NCBI RefSeq assembly: GCF_033807575.1
Contig: NC_084717.1
Span: forward strand, 12,897,692 to 12,961,691
DNA from: Cydia pomonella
Lineage: Eukaryota > Arthropoda > Insecta > Lepidoptera > Tortricidae
DNA: 64,000 nucleotides
Direction of reading: 5' to 3'
Part shown: one piece after another, positions 11,901 to 26,900 of the stretch
How the letters are laid out: the number at the start of each line of letters is the position of its first letter
How positions within the stretch are numbered: position 1 is the first letter of the stretch
Notes under the pieces: model-generated
Database searches by the model: none
Seen by the model: the letters and a program-made list of their open reading frames with translations, nothing else
What the model was told of the DNA's origin: nothing
Made by a program: the position numbers and the translations under genes

Positions 11901-14900
11901 AAAAATAATACTATTCTAGAATGCAATCTAAATGTAACAATTAATCCCACGGCGTTTTATCATTAATATAGTCTTGTGTGTTGTATAAAAAGCTTTAGAA
12001 ATAATTTTACGCTTCACATAATTTTCAAATTTATTAACAAATAGCAACAATAGAAATGGAAGAGGAGTCTTCTTGTTATCCTGTCAGCCAGCCGACAATA
12101 ATAGCTTAGTGAATTAGGAGAAATATTATGCTACTTGTTCTACTAATATGCTAAGGAAGGGTGATTCATGGCAAGGCTTATAAATGCCATTATTTAAATT
12201 TTTTCAAATACCATATCCGGGGTTTTAAAAGTGACCCAGATGACCGAAACCATGGCAACGAGTAACAAGTAAAAGTTGATTCGTCCTTCTGTACCCCTAG
12301 TGTAAATATTTTCGACAGCGAAACGTTACGTACGCGTTTGCGTTAAGTGTCATTTTGTATGAGATTTTTAACTTTCCAAAACGTCCCGCTTGGCGCGCTG
12401 TTCAAAAACCCATACAAAATGAGACTTAACGCAAACGCGTACGTCACGTTTCGCTATCGACTAAATTTACACTAGGGGCACTGTTCTTCACATTTACTCT
12501 AAAAGTATCGATATTAATCCAGCAGATTGTCGCTAAGTAATTGAAAACACAAATTCACTGTCGAATCACGACCGTGAAGCGGTAAGGCGATTAGTCCTAC
12601 CCCTGGGCGCGAATATACGGTACGCTGCGGTTACGGATTTAATCGTTATTTGTATTGGTTTCTGAGAGCTTTGGCTAAGGATTTGCTAGCAGTTATTATA
12701 TTTGCATCAAACGTTCAATATTTTTACTATTTGCAAATGTTGACGATTATGAGGCTACACATAAGTTTTATTTTTGGGGAAATTCCGTTTTCCGAGTTAT
12801 CTCGGTCCCTCGGATTGCAGATTATACAACATCAGTAATAAGCGTGATTACTTTACGAGAAAGTCGAACGTTTTGCTGACAAGCTCGTTTAATAGCTTTA
12901 GAGACATGCATGATGGGTTTTTTATGCGGTTAACCATGGCTAGCTGGAAGCTGAAACCTGGGGCGTATTAAATTACAACCGAGGAATAAATAAACCCCCA
13001 CATTGCGGGCAAGTCCGGCAAGGCCACTGGCAATCATTATAAGATCTTTATCGGAATGCGGGCCCCAATAGGCCGGTCGTTATCAAGATACTGGTACATC
13101 AACAATATGGTAATTTCATTCGGAAATGGTTTCGTGACATTGCGACGCAAACATTACCGCAGTCTTGAGTACCTTTAACAACTTTTACTAATGGCTTTGT
13201 AGCGTTAAGATCAGTAGACGTACAGTCAGCGTCAAATACTTCGTAGCAGTCAAAGTGCCCAAATAGTTCGGTACACCATACTAAATATATGGTGTACCGA
13301 ATTATTTGGCTACCTTGGATGCTACAAAGTATTTGACGCTGACTGTACTTTAGTACCTAATACCTGTAAATGGAAGTAACCGACTCAGTTAACGGTATTA
13401 AAGTTGTTTTATGGTTGGACTTCTCAACACATTACTAGGACTGTTATATAAAGAACGTTTTAAGTCCTAGATTTTCTGCGCGGTCCGTTCCTGAAACATA
13501 CGTTACCTTGTTACCTTTTCCACTAGCCAGCAAAGATTTTCGCCGGGATTTCCTGCACACAGCGGACGGTATTACTACTTTTGCTTACTTGTCTTATAAA
13601 ACGTACGTATGTAAGTGTACGAATATTTTCAATATAGTTTCATACTTTGTATTTACTTTTTCCAATATATATAGATTGCCTAAAGTGACTTGATTGAACT
13701 TGGTCAACAAAAATAAGGGCCTGTTTAGTGTATGCTCACTTTAGAAATTTTTGGTTAAATACTGACAAGAACGAGACAGTTTTCGCGACAACGTATCTCT
13801 CAATTTAATTAAAAGGGCCTATTCGTATTTTCAGTTAGAACTTAGTTAAATAAAAATAAAAAAACTGTTGTAATTTTTATAGCTGTCTGAGGAGAAGAAG
13901 ATATTCTTGCAACTATAAATAATCTGGTGCACTTACCAAACTCTTGGCGTAGCGGTCCTCATGGCGTGCACCCTGGCGCTCACCGCTGCGGTGTCCACCC
14001 GCCTGGCGAGCTGGATCCTGGCTGTGCTGTGGTAGCATTCCACCAAGTACACCAGGTATAAAAGCAGGACGAACGCAATCGGTATGTAGGCGTAGCCGAC
14101 ATCGCAAGGGGATTCACGTACTACCCTTTTTATCGGGAATCTGCGGGAAAAGAAGCTAATTTGGAGATTAATCCGTGCTAGGTAAGTCAAACTATGCAAA
14201 AATATTATGTAAAAGTATTTCAGTTGAACGTTGAGCATTATCAGAAGCGGTCAGCGGTATTTGTTAGAAATAGAAAGAGGCAAAGCAAACTTAGAATTAA
14301 AAGCACACAATGGAAGCAGCAAAAAAAATTACACAGATTCCTTTTCTAAATAGAAAGATCACTATGACATATTTTTTACTGATAACGCTGGTTACCGACA
14401 AGTCGGTAAATGGACCGAACCGGCAACGGACGGCGTATCGGCCTGTCGATTTTGGAGAACTAGCAATATCGAGGTTGTCGTCAATTATCAGGGTCGGCAT
14501 CTTATCTCGACTCTACGTATAAGGAAGTATTTATGATTTATACTTACGTGTGCAAATCGATGAGTTCTTTGTCGATCTTGGCGGTGTTGCACCAGGCCAC
14601 GGATCCGAGACATCCGGCGATCATGAGGGTGAGCATGAAGCACTTCCAGTTGCCTTCGCGCCGCAGTACCCCGCCCAAACTCTGCTGACGTGGACGCTGT
14701 GGAAGAGAGACTGTGTTCAGTCGATGCTGATACAAAATTTTAATAGACTGAGAGGGTAACAATAATTCTCACTTCATTTTTTAAACTTCGTGTAGTAAGC
14801 TCCTATAAATGTAACCCTCTGTTTTAATCCTCAAACTCTTGATAGTTATTATCCCTAACATATTTATGAGCGATTGGTAAGTTTTATTAACAATAACATC

Positions 14901-17900
14901 ACACAATATAAAAGCAAATAGCATAAACCATGTGACTAAACTTATAGTACCCAATAAATCCATTTTATTTCCGTAAGGCTTTAATACATATTTTAGGAGG
15001 CGAATTAAGTGCGGAAATTTTTGGTCAGCGAGTAATACTGGGTCCATAAGAAAAAGCCAAGAATCGACCCACACTATTTACATTGGTCCAATAAAGTGCG
15101 CCCTCCGCTTACAAGCTAATATTTATGGCTAAGAATCTATTTTAAGATGAAGAAGATGAAGATTTATATGTAAGAATGTATGTATTTGAAAACAACCGGT
15201 TTAAAAAAAATGACGATGAAGAGTAGTTATATTGCAGTATTAATTTTTTCATAATTATTATAAATGGCAAAATCTGCATCGTAACGACAAGAAAAATGAG
15301 ATCAATCAATTTTGAATTTTCTGGTCGCCATTTTGTGCTACATTTTCATTTAGCGGTGTTTGATTAATTGAGTTTTTAGGCAATTTCGGAGCAGGGATAC
15401 CTACAATGATGTTTCATTTTAAACAATATGGAATATCATATAATGCTTGTTGCTGTAGGTTACAAACAGAAAAAGTAAGATTTTAAGGTAATAAATATAA
15501 AAGTTCGCTTCCTCTAATCCAAAATTTGTTCCTTTTTTTTTTAAAGTTACCTTAGTTAAATCTCGAGAAAGTTTTTAAGGAAAATTAAATAAAAATGGTG
15601 GTAAAAGTTCTCATAACTCCCAGTGACTAGGCCGAGTTTCGTTTAGAACTTTCGAAAGGCTTTTGAAAGCTCCATTTTAGAAAGAAAGTATTAATAAGAA
15701 TTACGGGATAATATTGATTTCTGAAGTTCACATATGACCTCATAAGACTAAGGCATTCATATTTCTGTCTTGCCTTAACTATAAAAAAAAAATCTATTGA
15801 AATATTTTTGTAGCATGTCGTTTGGCTGCTTTTTATATTCAAGTAAAAAGGACATAACTTCATTATTAGTATCCATCATATTGAGACCTCCTTGCAGTAC
15901 AATCTCAAAAGTACTTAGTCATGATTGTTAAGTTACCAAAACTTAATTGGGTCAGCCAAGTTTAATATAACATTAGTGGCACATTTTGAGCCTAACGCGT
16001 TTTATATTTCTTTAAGGCCATGAGGGAATTAAGAACAAATTAACATTTTATTGCGTGGATGATTAAACACGCGACGGTTTCAGTAGTACATGAAACTCAT
16101 TCTCATTCTAGTTTTTCAATTACGATTTCGAGGTAAATTTGAGGTAGCTCTTTGTACAAAGGCTGTCTGTATTTGGAAATAGACTATATTTACCGACGCG
16201 TACATAAACTTTAATACGTATAATAAATATTAAAAGGAGATACTGTTCGGAAAGAGAAGAGTCAAGGAATGTATTGGGCCATACATTCCACGACTCTTCT
16301 CTTTCCACACAGACTCTAGCTCTATTACTTAAATATTAATATGTATCCTTGTAAGTGTATGATTTTTTAAATATATGTATATACGTTTTGACGAACGGTC
16401 TGGCCTCGTGGGTAGTGACCCTGCCTATGAAGCCGATGGTCCCGGGTTCAAATCCTGGTAAGGGCATTTATTCGTGTGATGAGCATGGATATTTGTTCCT
16501 GAGTCATGGGTGTTTTGTATGTATTTAAGTATTTATAAATATTTATATATTATATATATCGTTGTCTTAGTACCCTCAACACAAGCCTTATTGAGCTTAC
16601 TGTGGGACTTAGTCAATTTGTGTAATAATGTCCTATAATATTATTATATTATTATTATTATACGTTACTTATAGACATAAACACAAAGTTTTAAATGGGG
16701 TTGGTTTACTTGCATAAATGTCGCCAGGCAGTGATTTGTGAATCTATCGTTTCTTCGTTGTAATTACAATAATGGAGAACACAGGCTTACCCTGGATTCC
16801 TGGATTCAATTAACCCTTTGTTTATCTCTCGACAAGACGTTGATAAATAGTTAGAATCTTACACCTAACAGAGTGGATACGAAGACCTCCATGACTCAGT
16901 TGCCGTTAATTTTAGCTCAGTCATAATGGCGGTCACCTTGGGTAAATGATGTTCCAACCCGCTGCTTGTATTTAGGATCGTGTCGGAAAACGGGGTCCAG
17001 GGATGACCCGCTGTGATATATTGCACCATTAATGTTTTGGGGCAATATTTCAGTATCGGCTTATCCCCGTTTATAGACGCTTAGTTTTGATTAATGTCAT
17101 GAAACGGCTTGCTAATGTTACAGTGGATTTATAACCTATTTTAATATTGTATATTCCATGTAACTTTGGATAAAATCATGCATTAAGGTTATTTAGACGT
17201 AGTTTCAATAGGGAATATTACTGCAATGTTCTGCCGCCAGAGTGCAGCACTAGCAACTTTCCTAAACCATAGAGTAACTTATACATACTGTGCCTTAAAC
17301 TGTTTTTTGACAAGTTTTTACAGATAATAAAATATAACATTGATGCATCAAGGAGTTTTATTTACAAAGGGCCTACCGGAAAAGCGAAAATCGAAATTTC
17401 GTTATCTGCCTTTTCATCGCTCGAACATGCAAGAGTCATAGAGAGGTTAGATAACGAAATTTCGATTTTCTTGTTTCGCGGTAGACCCTCAAATTTTGAC
17501 GGATTGTGGTAGTAGTAGTTATAAGCAGAGTTCCCTATTACAAACGGTTTTTTTTTACACGTAAGCAAATTATGTATACCTGGTAGATTTTTTTTGATTT
17601 AGTTAGCATAAAACTTTTGTGTTTCCAAATGGAATAAAAAAAATAGCATAGATTCGACATCAACGATATAAGTATCGAAATATACCCAATTTGAAATCGC
17701 TTATAAATTAATTTATTTTTATTTGCAAGGCCTCGTGTCACACGATATTGAAACACGGAACATTGTATAGCAGAGACAAAAGCTAACAGAAAACAATTCA
17801 GGCGCACGTATCTAAACTCAATCTGATCCTTATTACAACAGCGTGCGATAGCAGAATGAAGCCGCCAACTGAACAGAATTCGACGACGCTTGGCGGCAAT

Positions 17901-20900
17901 ACCAGCAAATTGAATTGTTTTGCCAATTCACTGAATGGATTACATTCTGCGTATAATGTTATTCGAGTTTCCGCTACGATAATGTTTATTCTGATGTGGT
18001 CGAATTGGGTTACTTGCTAATGTTATTAGGAGCGAATTGATTAATTTTTAATTTAATACAGATTAAATGTATATTCTAATCGGATGAGAATCACCAGCGT
18101 TATGTTTTGAGCTTTTTATAAGGTGTAAGGCGCAGCTCATGTAACTTTTTAAAAGATGAGTTTCGAGTTAATTACGTTTATAATTTTAATTATTCAAATG
18201 CTGTTATCGTTGACTATTCATCGTTACTTTTTTTAAATAATTTATATGTAGGAAATATGGTCACAAAGCCTAAAGCCTTAGCTTTAAAAAAAATTTCGCA
18301 TACCTAATTGAATAGTTTTCATTATTCGAGTTAAATCGAGTTCTGCATGACCTCTTTTATATTATATTGGGCACACGACGACGACGGTATGTACGTTAAG
18401 TTACATGACATACGCGTGATCAACAGAAACAATGGTGGTATTTTGGTCGTGCACGTCATGCATAGATTATGCAACACAAAAAAAAATCAAGTTACATTAC
18501 TTAGTCATATGTTTTTCTCAGTAAATAGTTAAGATTTTTTTATTTATTTAACCGCTTTAAAGACGATTTACACTGGTTAACCGTAACTCATATAACTTAA
18601 GTTAAAAAAGTTGATGTTTTATTAAGGCTTTCTTAATATTTAAGTGAGATATGAAAACATTTTAACGGCCTCCTAGCCTTGTTGGTAGTGACCCTGCCTA
18701 CGAAGCAGGAGTTCCCGGGTTCGAATCCTGGTAAGGGCATTTATTTGCGTGTTTATCACAGATATTTATTCCTGAGTTATGGTTGTTTCCCATGTATGTA
18801 TATATCCCTATATATTATATTTAATATTGTTTAGTACCCACAACACAAGCCTTATTGAGGTTACTGTGGAAATAGGTCGATTAGTATAAGATTGTCCTTA
18901 TAATACTTATTTAATTAAATTTTCACTTTTTCAGCTAAGTACATCAGTTCAAATGACCAGGGATCTATTGGAAGACCTTATTAATGCGACACAAGTAACA
19001 TTTGTCAAAGCTTTTATGTGCTTTCTTTAATTTTTTCTCATGGGGACAGAAAACTAACTTTGAGTAGAAAATCGTTTATCTTTATCTCGGTCATAGCAAG
19101 CATGACATGTTCAAAGATAGCCAACATATAGGGAGTCTCCCTCTGACTCCTACGTTTTTATACCTACTTACTTACATGTCGTTAACCTTTTGAGTAAATT
19201 TCAAATATTTAGAAAATTATATTAAATAAAACATAACGGCCGTAACTTGTTTAAAGAAAAGCCACGGGACTCTGTATGTGACATGTTTAAAGCGGGTAGT
19301 AGCAGCGGGTGGCAACCTGCTGTTTATGAAGATAAAAGGAAAATCTATTTGATGTGGTCATTCCCATTACATTCTATGGAGCTTGTAACGGGACGAGGCA
19401 ATTTTGTATTAATTAACAATATGATTGCAGTCTTGGTCTTGCGTCCGTAATTGATCTTAGCTCAATGACCCTTTTGAATGCTGAATAATTTTGCCAATAT
19501 TTAAAACTGAAATAGATGTCATATACCTACTCGCACTAAATGAAGAGTTACTAAGCCCCCCAGTGGCGGAGACCGGATTGATCAAATAATTTGATTTGTT
19601 CCCTAAGTTCTTTGATTGCCAACACTTTCCAGAAAAAACTTAGGTACAAACTAAGCGGTACTTTAGGTACTAACGCCGATTCGAACTTTAATACACGTCA
19701 AAAATGTATCAAAGATACGATATGGATCGGATATGTCAGTGTTAAAAATAACGATTCTTCAAACAAATACGTCACTTTTGACACTGGCATAACCGATTGC
19801 CCGTATCGACATGCTTCTATCTCATTCTTCGAATCGGACCCTCAGTCGACCTAATTTACTTAGTGATTCAATTGTAGGTACTTCTCTGTATTAAAGGGTC
19901 AATAACGTTTTTAAGTCGACGATTGCTCGAATGTTTCACTCCATAACAATGAGCTTTAACGCGTGTGGTTCCATAAACGTGAGTGACCCTTTTTAATATA
20001 TATATAACTGCTGTATACCTAATATTGTGTGCCTAATTCAGCGAGTGTGAAATTGAGTCTGACACGTTTCTACTCGTATTCCAAATATTTATGTAGGCAC
20101 CTCAGTGTTGGTAGTGATATTACGTACGTATACGTGTTGGCAAAGATCCACGTATGTCGTATATATAATACAGTAACTTTATACATTAGCGTTCGCGTCA
20201 AATACAGTACTTCTGATTTTTTACAGTCTTGTTTTTGATGTTGGCTCAATGAATAATCCAAGTTGGTGACCTCGAGCGCCGAACGCAATTTGTCAAAAAA
20301 CTAAAAAATCGCGAAATTTCGGTTTTGTTGTAGATTTAGGCGATTATAACCCTAAAGAACTAGTTTCAGAGACTGCCTTATCGGAGCGTTTTTAAAGTAG
20401 ACTAAATTTGCTACAGTACGAGACTAGAATTGGCCCTGTAGACCTAATACGTGTAGATTCTAAGATATCTTGCAAAATATCAGAACTACCGGATTTTACG
20501 CAAACGAACCCCAATACAAACGTCGAAAAAGTAAATGGATTAATAGCTTATATATACAGCACAATTGACAGTGACTACTTGATCTTGTCGCTGTTACTAT
20601 GATGCACAAATTATACATGCGTTCTTTATGCGATTAGGTACTCCATTACAAAATTATTTTTCGTAAAAACTTACCTAAGACTGCCCAACTAAATTTAAAT
20701 GCTCAGTTACGATTGTTCTCCGTAAACTACTTAAGAAGTAGGTAACTGCTCCAAACATTTTCCAATAGTTTGGAGTTGTCAATGCCGAAGTGAAGTTTCT
20801 CGGAAACTGTTCCAAATTTATTACAAACGTTAAAATCAAAGTGCACTGGGAACGTATAGCTATGCAGTTGGCAATTAGTTGCAGAACTTTTACGGAATTC

Positions 20901-23900
20901 CTCGTGTGTTTGAGATGAAATTTTAATTTGATCGTAAATTATGTAGGTGTCTACTAGTCTCCCCCGAAGGTCTGAATTTGAAGAATATGTGCTTTATAAT
21001 TCAGATTCCTCCAACGGCAACTTTCTTTAGGCTGTGTGCATTGTCTGTCAGTATCTAAGTAATTCACTTTAGATTGGAGAGCATAAGTATGTACAAACAA
21101 AATCAAATGAACTGCAAATTGCTAATGAATCAATTTCCTAGATCGTACATATTCCCTGTAATTGACGACTTGTCAGTAGACCAGCCTCAAAATATTATGA
21201 AGTCTGAAACTCGTTATTAGTGTATTAAATATATTCCCGCTCATATTTAAGTTTTAGGAGCCGTGTAAAGATAAAGAGGAATAATTATAAATTTATGTGA
21301 CAGATATGGGTTGGTAAAAGGCAATTACTTTTTGTCAACAGGGACGTAATCAAAAGGCCTCAAAGATAACAAATTAAACGAAGTATTTTGGTGCTACATG
21401 TTTGTAAATGGGCTGGTTACGAGTATAAAAGGAAAATATTGTGTAAACCCCGTTTAAATTAATACGTAGACCTATGTAAACTTTAAAATTATGTTTTATT
21501 TCTCTACTGTAAATATTTACCGATTTAAGAACGAAAAGAATTATCAGTACCACGACTCAATCAGTACACAACAAGTGGTGGTTGAATAACGCGATAGCCA
21601 CGACATGAACTTTGCTTTGAGGCTTCGCTGTATTTGTTGAGAATGAATAATGTGTTGTACAGTCAGCGTCAAATACTTTGTAGCAACCAAAGTAGCCAAA
21701 TAGTTCGGTACACCATATATTTAGTATGGTGTACCGAACTATTTGGCCACTTTGACTGCTACAAAATATTTGACGCTGACTGTACCTAAATTGTTATTTT
21801 ACTGGAATGGAAAGAAAGTTTACAACAACAACATTTTACTTAGGTATATTTAGAGAATAAATCATGCAGCAGGTTCCTATATATCATATTGCTGTCTACA
21901 CATGCTCAGTTAAGTTTTATTATAAAACTTTACCAGAATACTTGAATGATGATCCAGAGGAAACGCAGAGTGTGTTCATAAAACTTGACGCAAAATAATG
22001 TAAGATGGAATATTGTTACGTAAACACGCCTTGTGTGTTGAGTGTTTTAGTTTAGACCGAGAATCCTGTTTGAGCCACAGCGGGGTTATTGTTGCTGTTT
22101 ATTTAAGCTTAGCAACTAGACAAATCGTTTATACCTTTCACGTCGAATGATCGTCCTTATGACAGTTTATTTTTAAATGGATTATTTTTGGAAGTTTCAT
22201 ACTTAAATTAATTAATTTAGAAATGTAACATTTAAATCAGTAATAAAAATACGGTAAATAACATTGTTCTTAGATTATTTTTTAAATTACATCCAACTAA
22301 AACAGACTTAAGGAACTGACATAAGGAGAGAGTTCATGTTTTAGGACTTTATATTTTACTTTCTCTAATGAAACAAAGTCAATATTTACAACGACTTGCT
22401 TCTAGTATTAACTTTATATTAATGCCAATCACAAATGGAAGATATACGCATTTACTTTTTTAACGATCGACACTATAACTGGATATGTGAATAGGTGGTT
22501 AGAGTTAGAGAAGTTTTAAATTAGATTAAAGTTAAACAAAAGATAAAAACTAAAGCTCTTCAATTCCATAAAAAAGTAAGTCTAAATCTTAGAGAGTGCT
22601 TACTCCCACATAAATAGTTTTTTATTATGTATGAAGTGATCACTCTAAGCTTAGGTAGGTACTTATTTCTCCATGACCAGGCTTAAAAAACTTCTCAAAA
22701 CAAAAGTGTAAATTAACTGTTACATAGTTTTGTTTAGCGCTGGCGGCCGCATGTGCACCCGTTTTTTCATGTAAGATGTTACAGATATTGTTTTCTTATA
22801 TATTTAATACATAAAACTGTAGTAAAATTTTTGAGTTGTAAAGTATACGAAATATTGCCATGAAGCTCGAACGAATAAATCTCGCATTTGTAGATTCAAT
22901 ATTGCCGAGGGATTGTATGTCGAAACTTTACGGGTCAAAGTAAGGTCGTAACATTAGATCAAAAATCTTCTTTCATAAAAGCGATTTCAGGAGGCAGATT
23001 GCTTATATTTAAGTGTGTTCATTGAATTTACTGCTGCACAGTAGAAACTACGATAAAATTGTACATTTAACAAATTCAGTTAAGTAGGTGAACTGAATTA
23101 GACATCATATACATATATGTAGGTACGAAAATAAGTGACCAAGAACTTAAGGGGTTTTTAATGTAGGTACTAACTGTTGCCCACGACTTCGTCCGCGTTA
23201 GTTTATTTTCCGAATCACACTTTCAACTCCTTTTTAACCCTATTAGGGGACTGAATTTTTTAATGCACTGAAATTATTTTTCGTACTTTGTAATATATTC
23301 TCTTCAAGTCCCTACTCAAATCGTTCGCGCTACAAACTTTCAACCTCTTTTAACCTTTTTCGGGATGAATTTTAACCCCCTTTCCAAATCGATTCATATC
23401 TCTTGTACACTTTATAAATGCAACCTAGTGTGCAAATTTCAACTTTCTAGCTTATGTAGTTTTGGCTCTGCGTTGATGAACCAGTCAGTCAATCAGGACA
23501 CACGCATTTATATACATAGATATAGTGTTTCCGCTCAAAATAACGCATTTTTTAAATCATATTATTCTATTTTTTTTCTTTTTCCGTACCTAGAAATCTA
23601 CTGAATAAATTTATTCATTTTCATTCGTTAAAGAGAAAGATAGACAAAGAAAACTTTACAACTTCTTTCTTTGCTTCGTTCTTATTGGTGATTATGAAAC
23701 AGTTGCAAAAACTTAATTTTTATAATGTAAGGTGTCAGTTTATTTATATAAACAAATATAAAAAGGACTTTTTACGTTAAAAAAAATTAACATCGAAGTC
23801 ATCATACAAATAAATTGGTTTGTCTGTAATAAGTTCTTACAATCAATTCTAATTTAGGAAATTATTCCACCTACTTCAAACAGAAGCATTAATATCAAAA

Positions 23901-26900
23901 TGGCGGCCCAAAGGCAAACAAAGGCGGTTACAGCAAACGGAAGTGCACTTGGAATGTAATTTGCTGTTCTGTGCAAGCTCTCGTTAAGTGAGTTCCATGG
24001 CGAGGCCGATTCTATTTTCATAATTTGATAATATTTTCCTGATTCTGATACGACTTTAATCGTACGCACCAATCAGCGTTTTTGGGACTCAAACGCGGTC
24101 CTTACTCGACGCGGTAAAATCTCCCTCTTCGAAGCCATAGTCAAGTCCGTGCTGCTCTTCGGATGGAGAGTGTCAAAGGAGCTGCCTAATGTGTCTGAAA
24201 TAAAGTTTTCAATTCAATTCAATAAGTCCCTTCTGTCGATCCTCCGCATTTTCTGGCCGAGGACCATAAGGAATGAGGATTTATGAAGTATGTGCCGACA
24301 ACCTTCGATCGCCTAAGAAGTAGCGCTGCGGAAATGGAGATGGATCGCACATACCCTTTAGAAGGGAGCTGCGAACAGCGCCAGTATTCCGTTTGAGTGG
24401 TGGACTCAAGGCGGAAAGCGAGCCCTCAAACGTTCCGTACACACCTGGAGGCGAAGCGTAGACAACGAGCTGCGAGCCGCAGGCCTGAGCTGGAACGAGG
24501 TCAAGACGGTTGCTCAAGACAAAAAGGCGTGGAAGTATCTTGTGAAGGCCCTATGCACATGCTTCCGGGGTGCCCTAGGACGATAACAGAAGCCAATCAG
24601 CGCTAGCGTCAGCTGATTTGTGGTCACGAAATGCAATGAGGAGTCGTGCCGTTATCTCACTCGCACTTGCCTTGGTGCGTGAGAGATACTCGACGACTCA
24701 CGGTCGTATCTAAATGAAATGAAAACCATTACAAGTTGTTAAAACAGAATAGGCCTCAGTGGCTCAGTATCAGGTACAAACTTTGAAATTATGAATATAC
24801 AAGTAGTTTCAGATCTTGTTCTGTAGATATAAGTTCTAAATTCGTATTTAGGTGTGTGTACAAAGTTTGTTGTGCAATAGTCCCATATGGATGCTGTACA
24901 TCATGTATACGAAATCTGATTTAATCAGATTAAAGCAACATATTATGGCACAGAATGTTATATCAAAAAGATGGAGTATAAATCGGCATACTAAAGTTCT
25001 TATATCACCTATTTTGGAATCTATGGGAAATAAAGAACTGCCACTTTTTCACTCAGGCATTACTAACCTTTTCTAGCTTGGTTCTGAATAATTTACTGAT
25101 CTAGAACTGAACGCAAATCATAGTTACCAGATCAGATTTTTAAATGTTTTAAGCATAAACAAAGTTAATGTTCATGAATGCTTAATGTAGTTATACGTGG
25201 TTTTGCAGTGATTATTCACTAGTACCTAGGTTTATTTATATATTTTTTTCTAATCATACTGTATTTATAAATTTCTAAGTTTAATTACTTTTAATGGCTT
25301 GAAGAAGTGACACATAAATAATAAATGTATGAGAATATCAAGAGGCGGACTTGGCGTGATTACCTAATGCAGATAAATATTTAATGCCTTGTACACGAAG
25401 GACGGGTAATCGTGTTTTGTAGAAAATTACCGTCAAAGGCACTTTGCGCTGTATTTACTTCCATAAATAGGAAAGTAGGCTTATTTTCTGGTTAGTTTTA
25501 CTTAAAAACTGCTTAGTTTCAAATACAAATACAAATACAAATTATTTATTGTTTGAATGTGAGTGGTTATAAATGGTGGTAGGGTTAGTATTTTGTTACA
25601 TCACAATCAGCCAGAATTTGGCGTACAATACTTGGACTCTCAGTATGCATGTCATTAAAACCAATTAAGAATAAAAGTATAACAATGTCAGAATAAAAAA
25701 AAAGTATTATATAAAAAAAATGCAATAATAATTATAAAAAAGAATAATAATAATAATAGGCAAATGTCATGCATATAGAAAAGTATCAAACAATTTTTTT
25801 TTTTAATAATTCATAATATTTAAATGTCAATAGCACTCAATAGTAATAAAATGGAATAACATTTTTTTAAGCATTGGTGGATACAAAGTGTTCATTGACT
25901 GTGTAGAACATTTTTTGTAAACACCACATAAATAATTTGCTTTTAAATCCTTGTCAATCCAGGGATTTTAGGTCATTTGGCAAGTGGTTAAAGATTTTGA
26001 CAGACATGAAAAGAACAGATTTTTCAAAATGAGCAGAGTTATGACATGGGTAACTGATATTGAGTCCATGGAATTTAGAAGTTGACCTAGGGTTAGATTT
26101 CATAATTTTGTACTGACTAATATGAGTTTTCACAAAGAGACATGTTTCGTAAATGTACAACGTTGGCAACGGAAGGACTTTTAATTTTTTGAACAACGGT
26201 CTACAAGAATCCATCGTTTTGGCGCCACAGATTGCTCTAACGCATTTTTTTTTGTAATACGAACGCTTGTTGGGCAAATGTGGAGTTTCCCCATAAAATG
26301 AGACCGTAACGAAGGTTGGACATAACGTGGCCATGAAAAGCCAAAAGAGCAGATTCTTGGGATACCACCTGTGATATCCTGCGCAGAGCAAACACAAATC
26401 TGTTCAGTTTGTTGACCAAATGCTCAATATGTGCTCGCCAATCACAATGGCAATCCAGCATGACCCCGAGAAATTTTATGGTTTGAACGCTTTCAATGGC
26501 ATCATGATTATGTTTTATTACCAGATTTTTTGCGTTGCTTTGAGGGGCATAGAATTCCATGTATTTGGTTTTGCTCATATTGGCTTTCAAATTGTTTCTC
26601 AGCAACCAGGTGTTGATATTGTTGAACACTAAATTTGCCTCTGATTGGTAAGTTGCTGGATCATTACCGGGAATAATCACGGAGCAGTCGTCGGCGAACA
26701 GAAGGACCTTGTTATGTGTGACATTGGGTAGGTCATTAATGTAAACTAAGAATAATAACGGTCCAAGTATACTCCCCTGGGGTACCCCCCATGTTCACAT
26801 TAGACTGGTCAGACCGCATTTTTGATAACGATTTCGTCTTCGCACAGTATGACGTAATTTCAGTTCTCTGTTTCCTATCGGATAGGTACGTCCGTAGCCA

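Noticed and set aside
12246..12256. CCATGGCAAC as a second X-box near 12.25 kb
   Set aside because: It is only a half-match, is deep in intron 3 and lies near no promoter-like sequence.
14697..14762. ATG at 14760-14762 as the TMEM151 start codon
   Set aside because: The frame is open from there into exon 2, but a strong acceptor (TCTCTTCCACAG) splits it at 14696. The vertebrate alignment begins exactly after it, and exon 1 at 56.8 kb supplies a phase-matched start.
16396..16470. Functional tRNA gene
   Set aside because: A and B boxes are present, but the cloverleaf is not complete and the sequence continues into a repeated SINE body with a second copy at 18.67 kb.
24281..24606. Open frames on either strand as genes
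   Set aside because: They are shadows of an RTE-like LINE relic read across its frameshifts.
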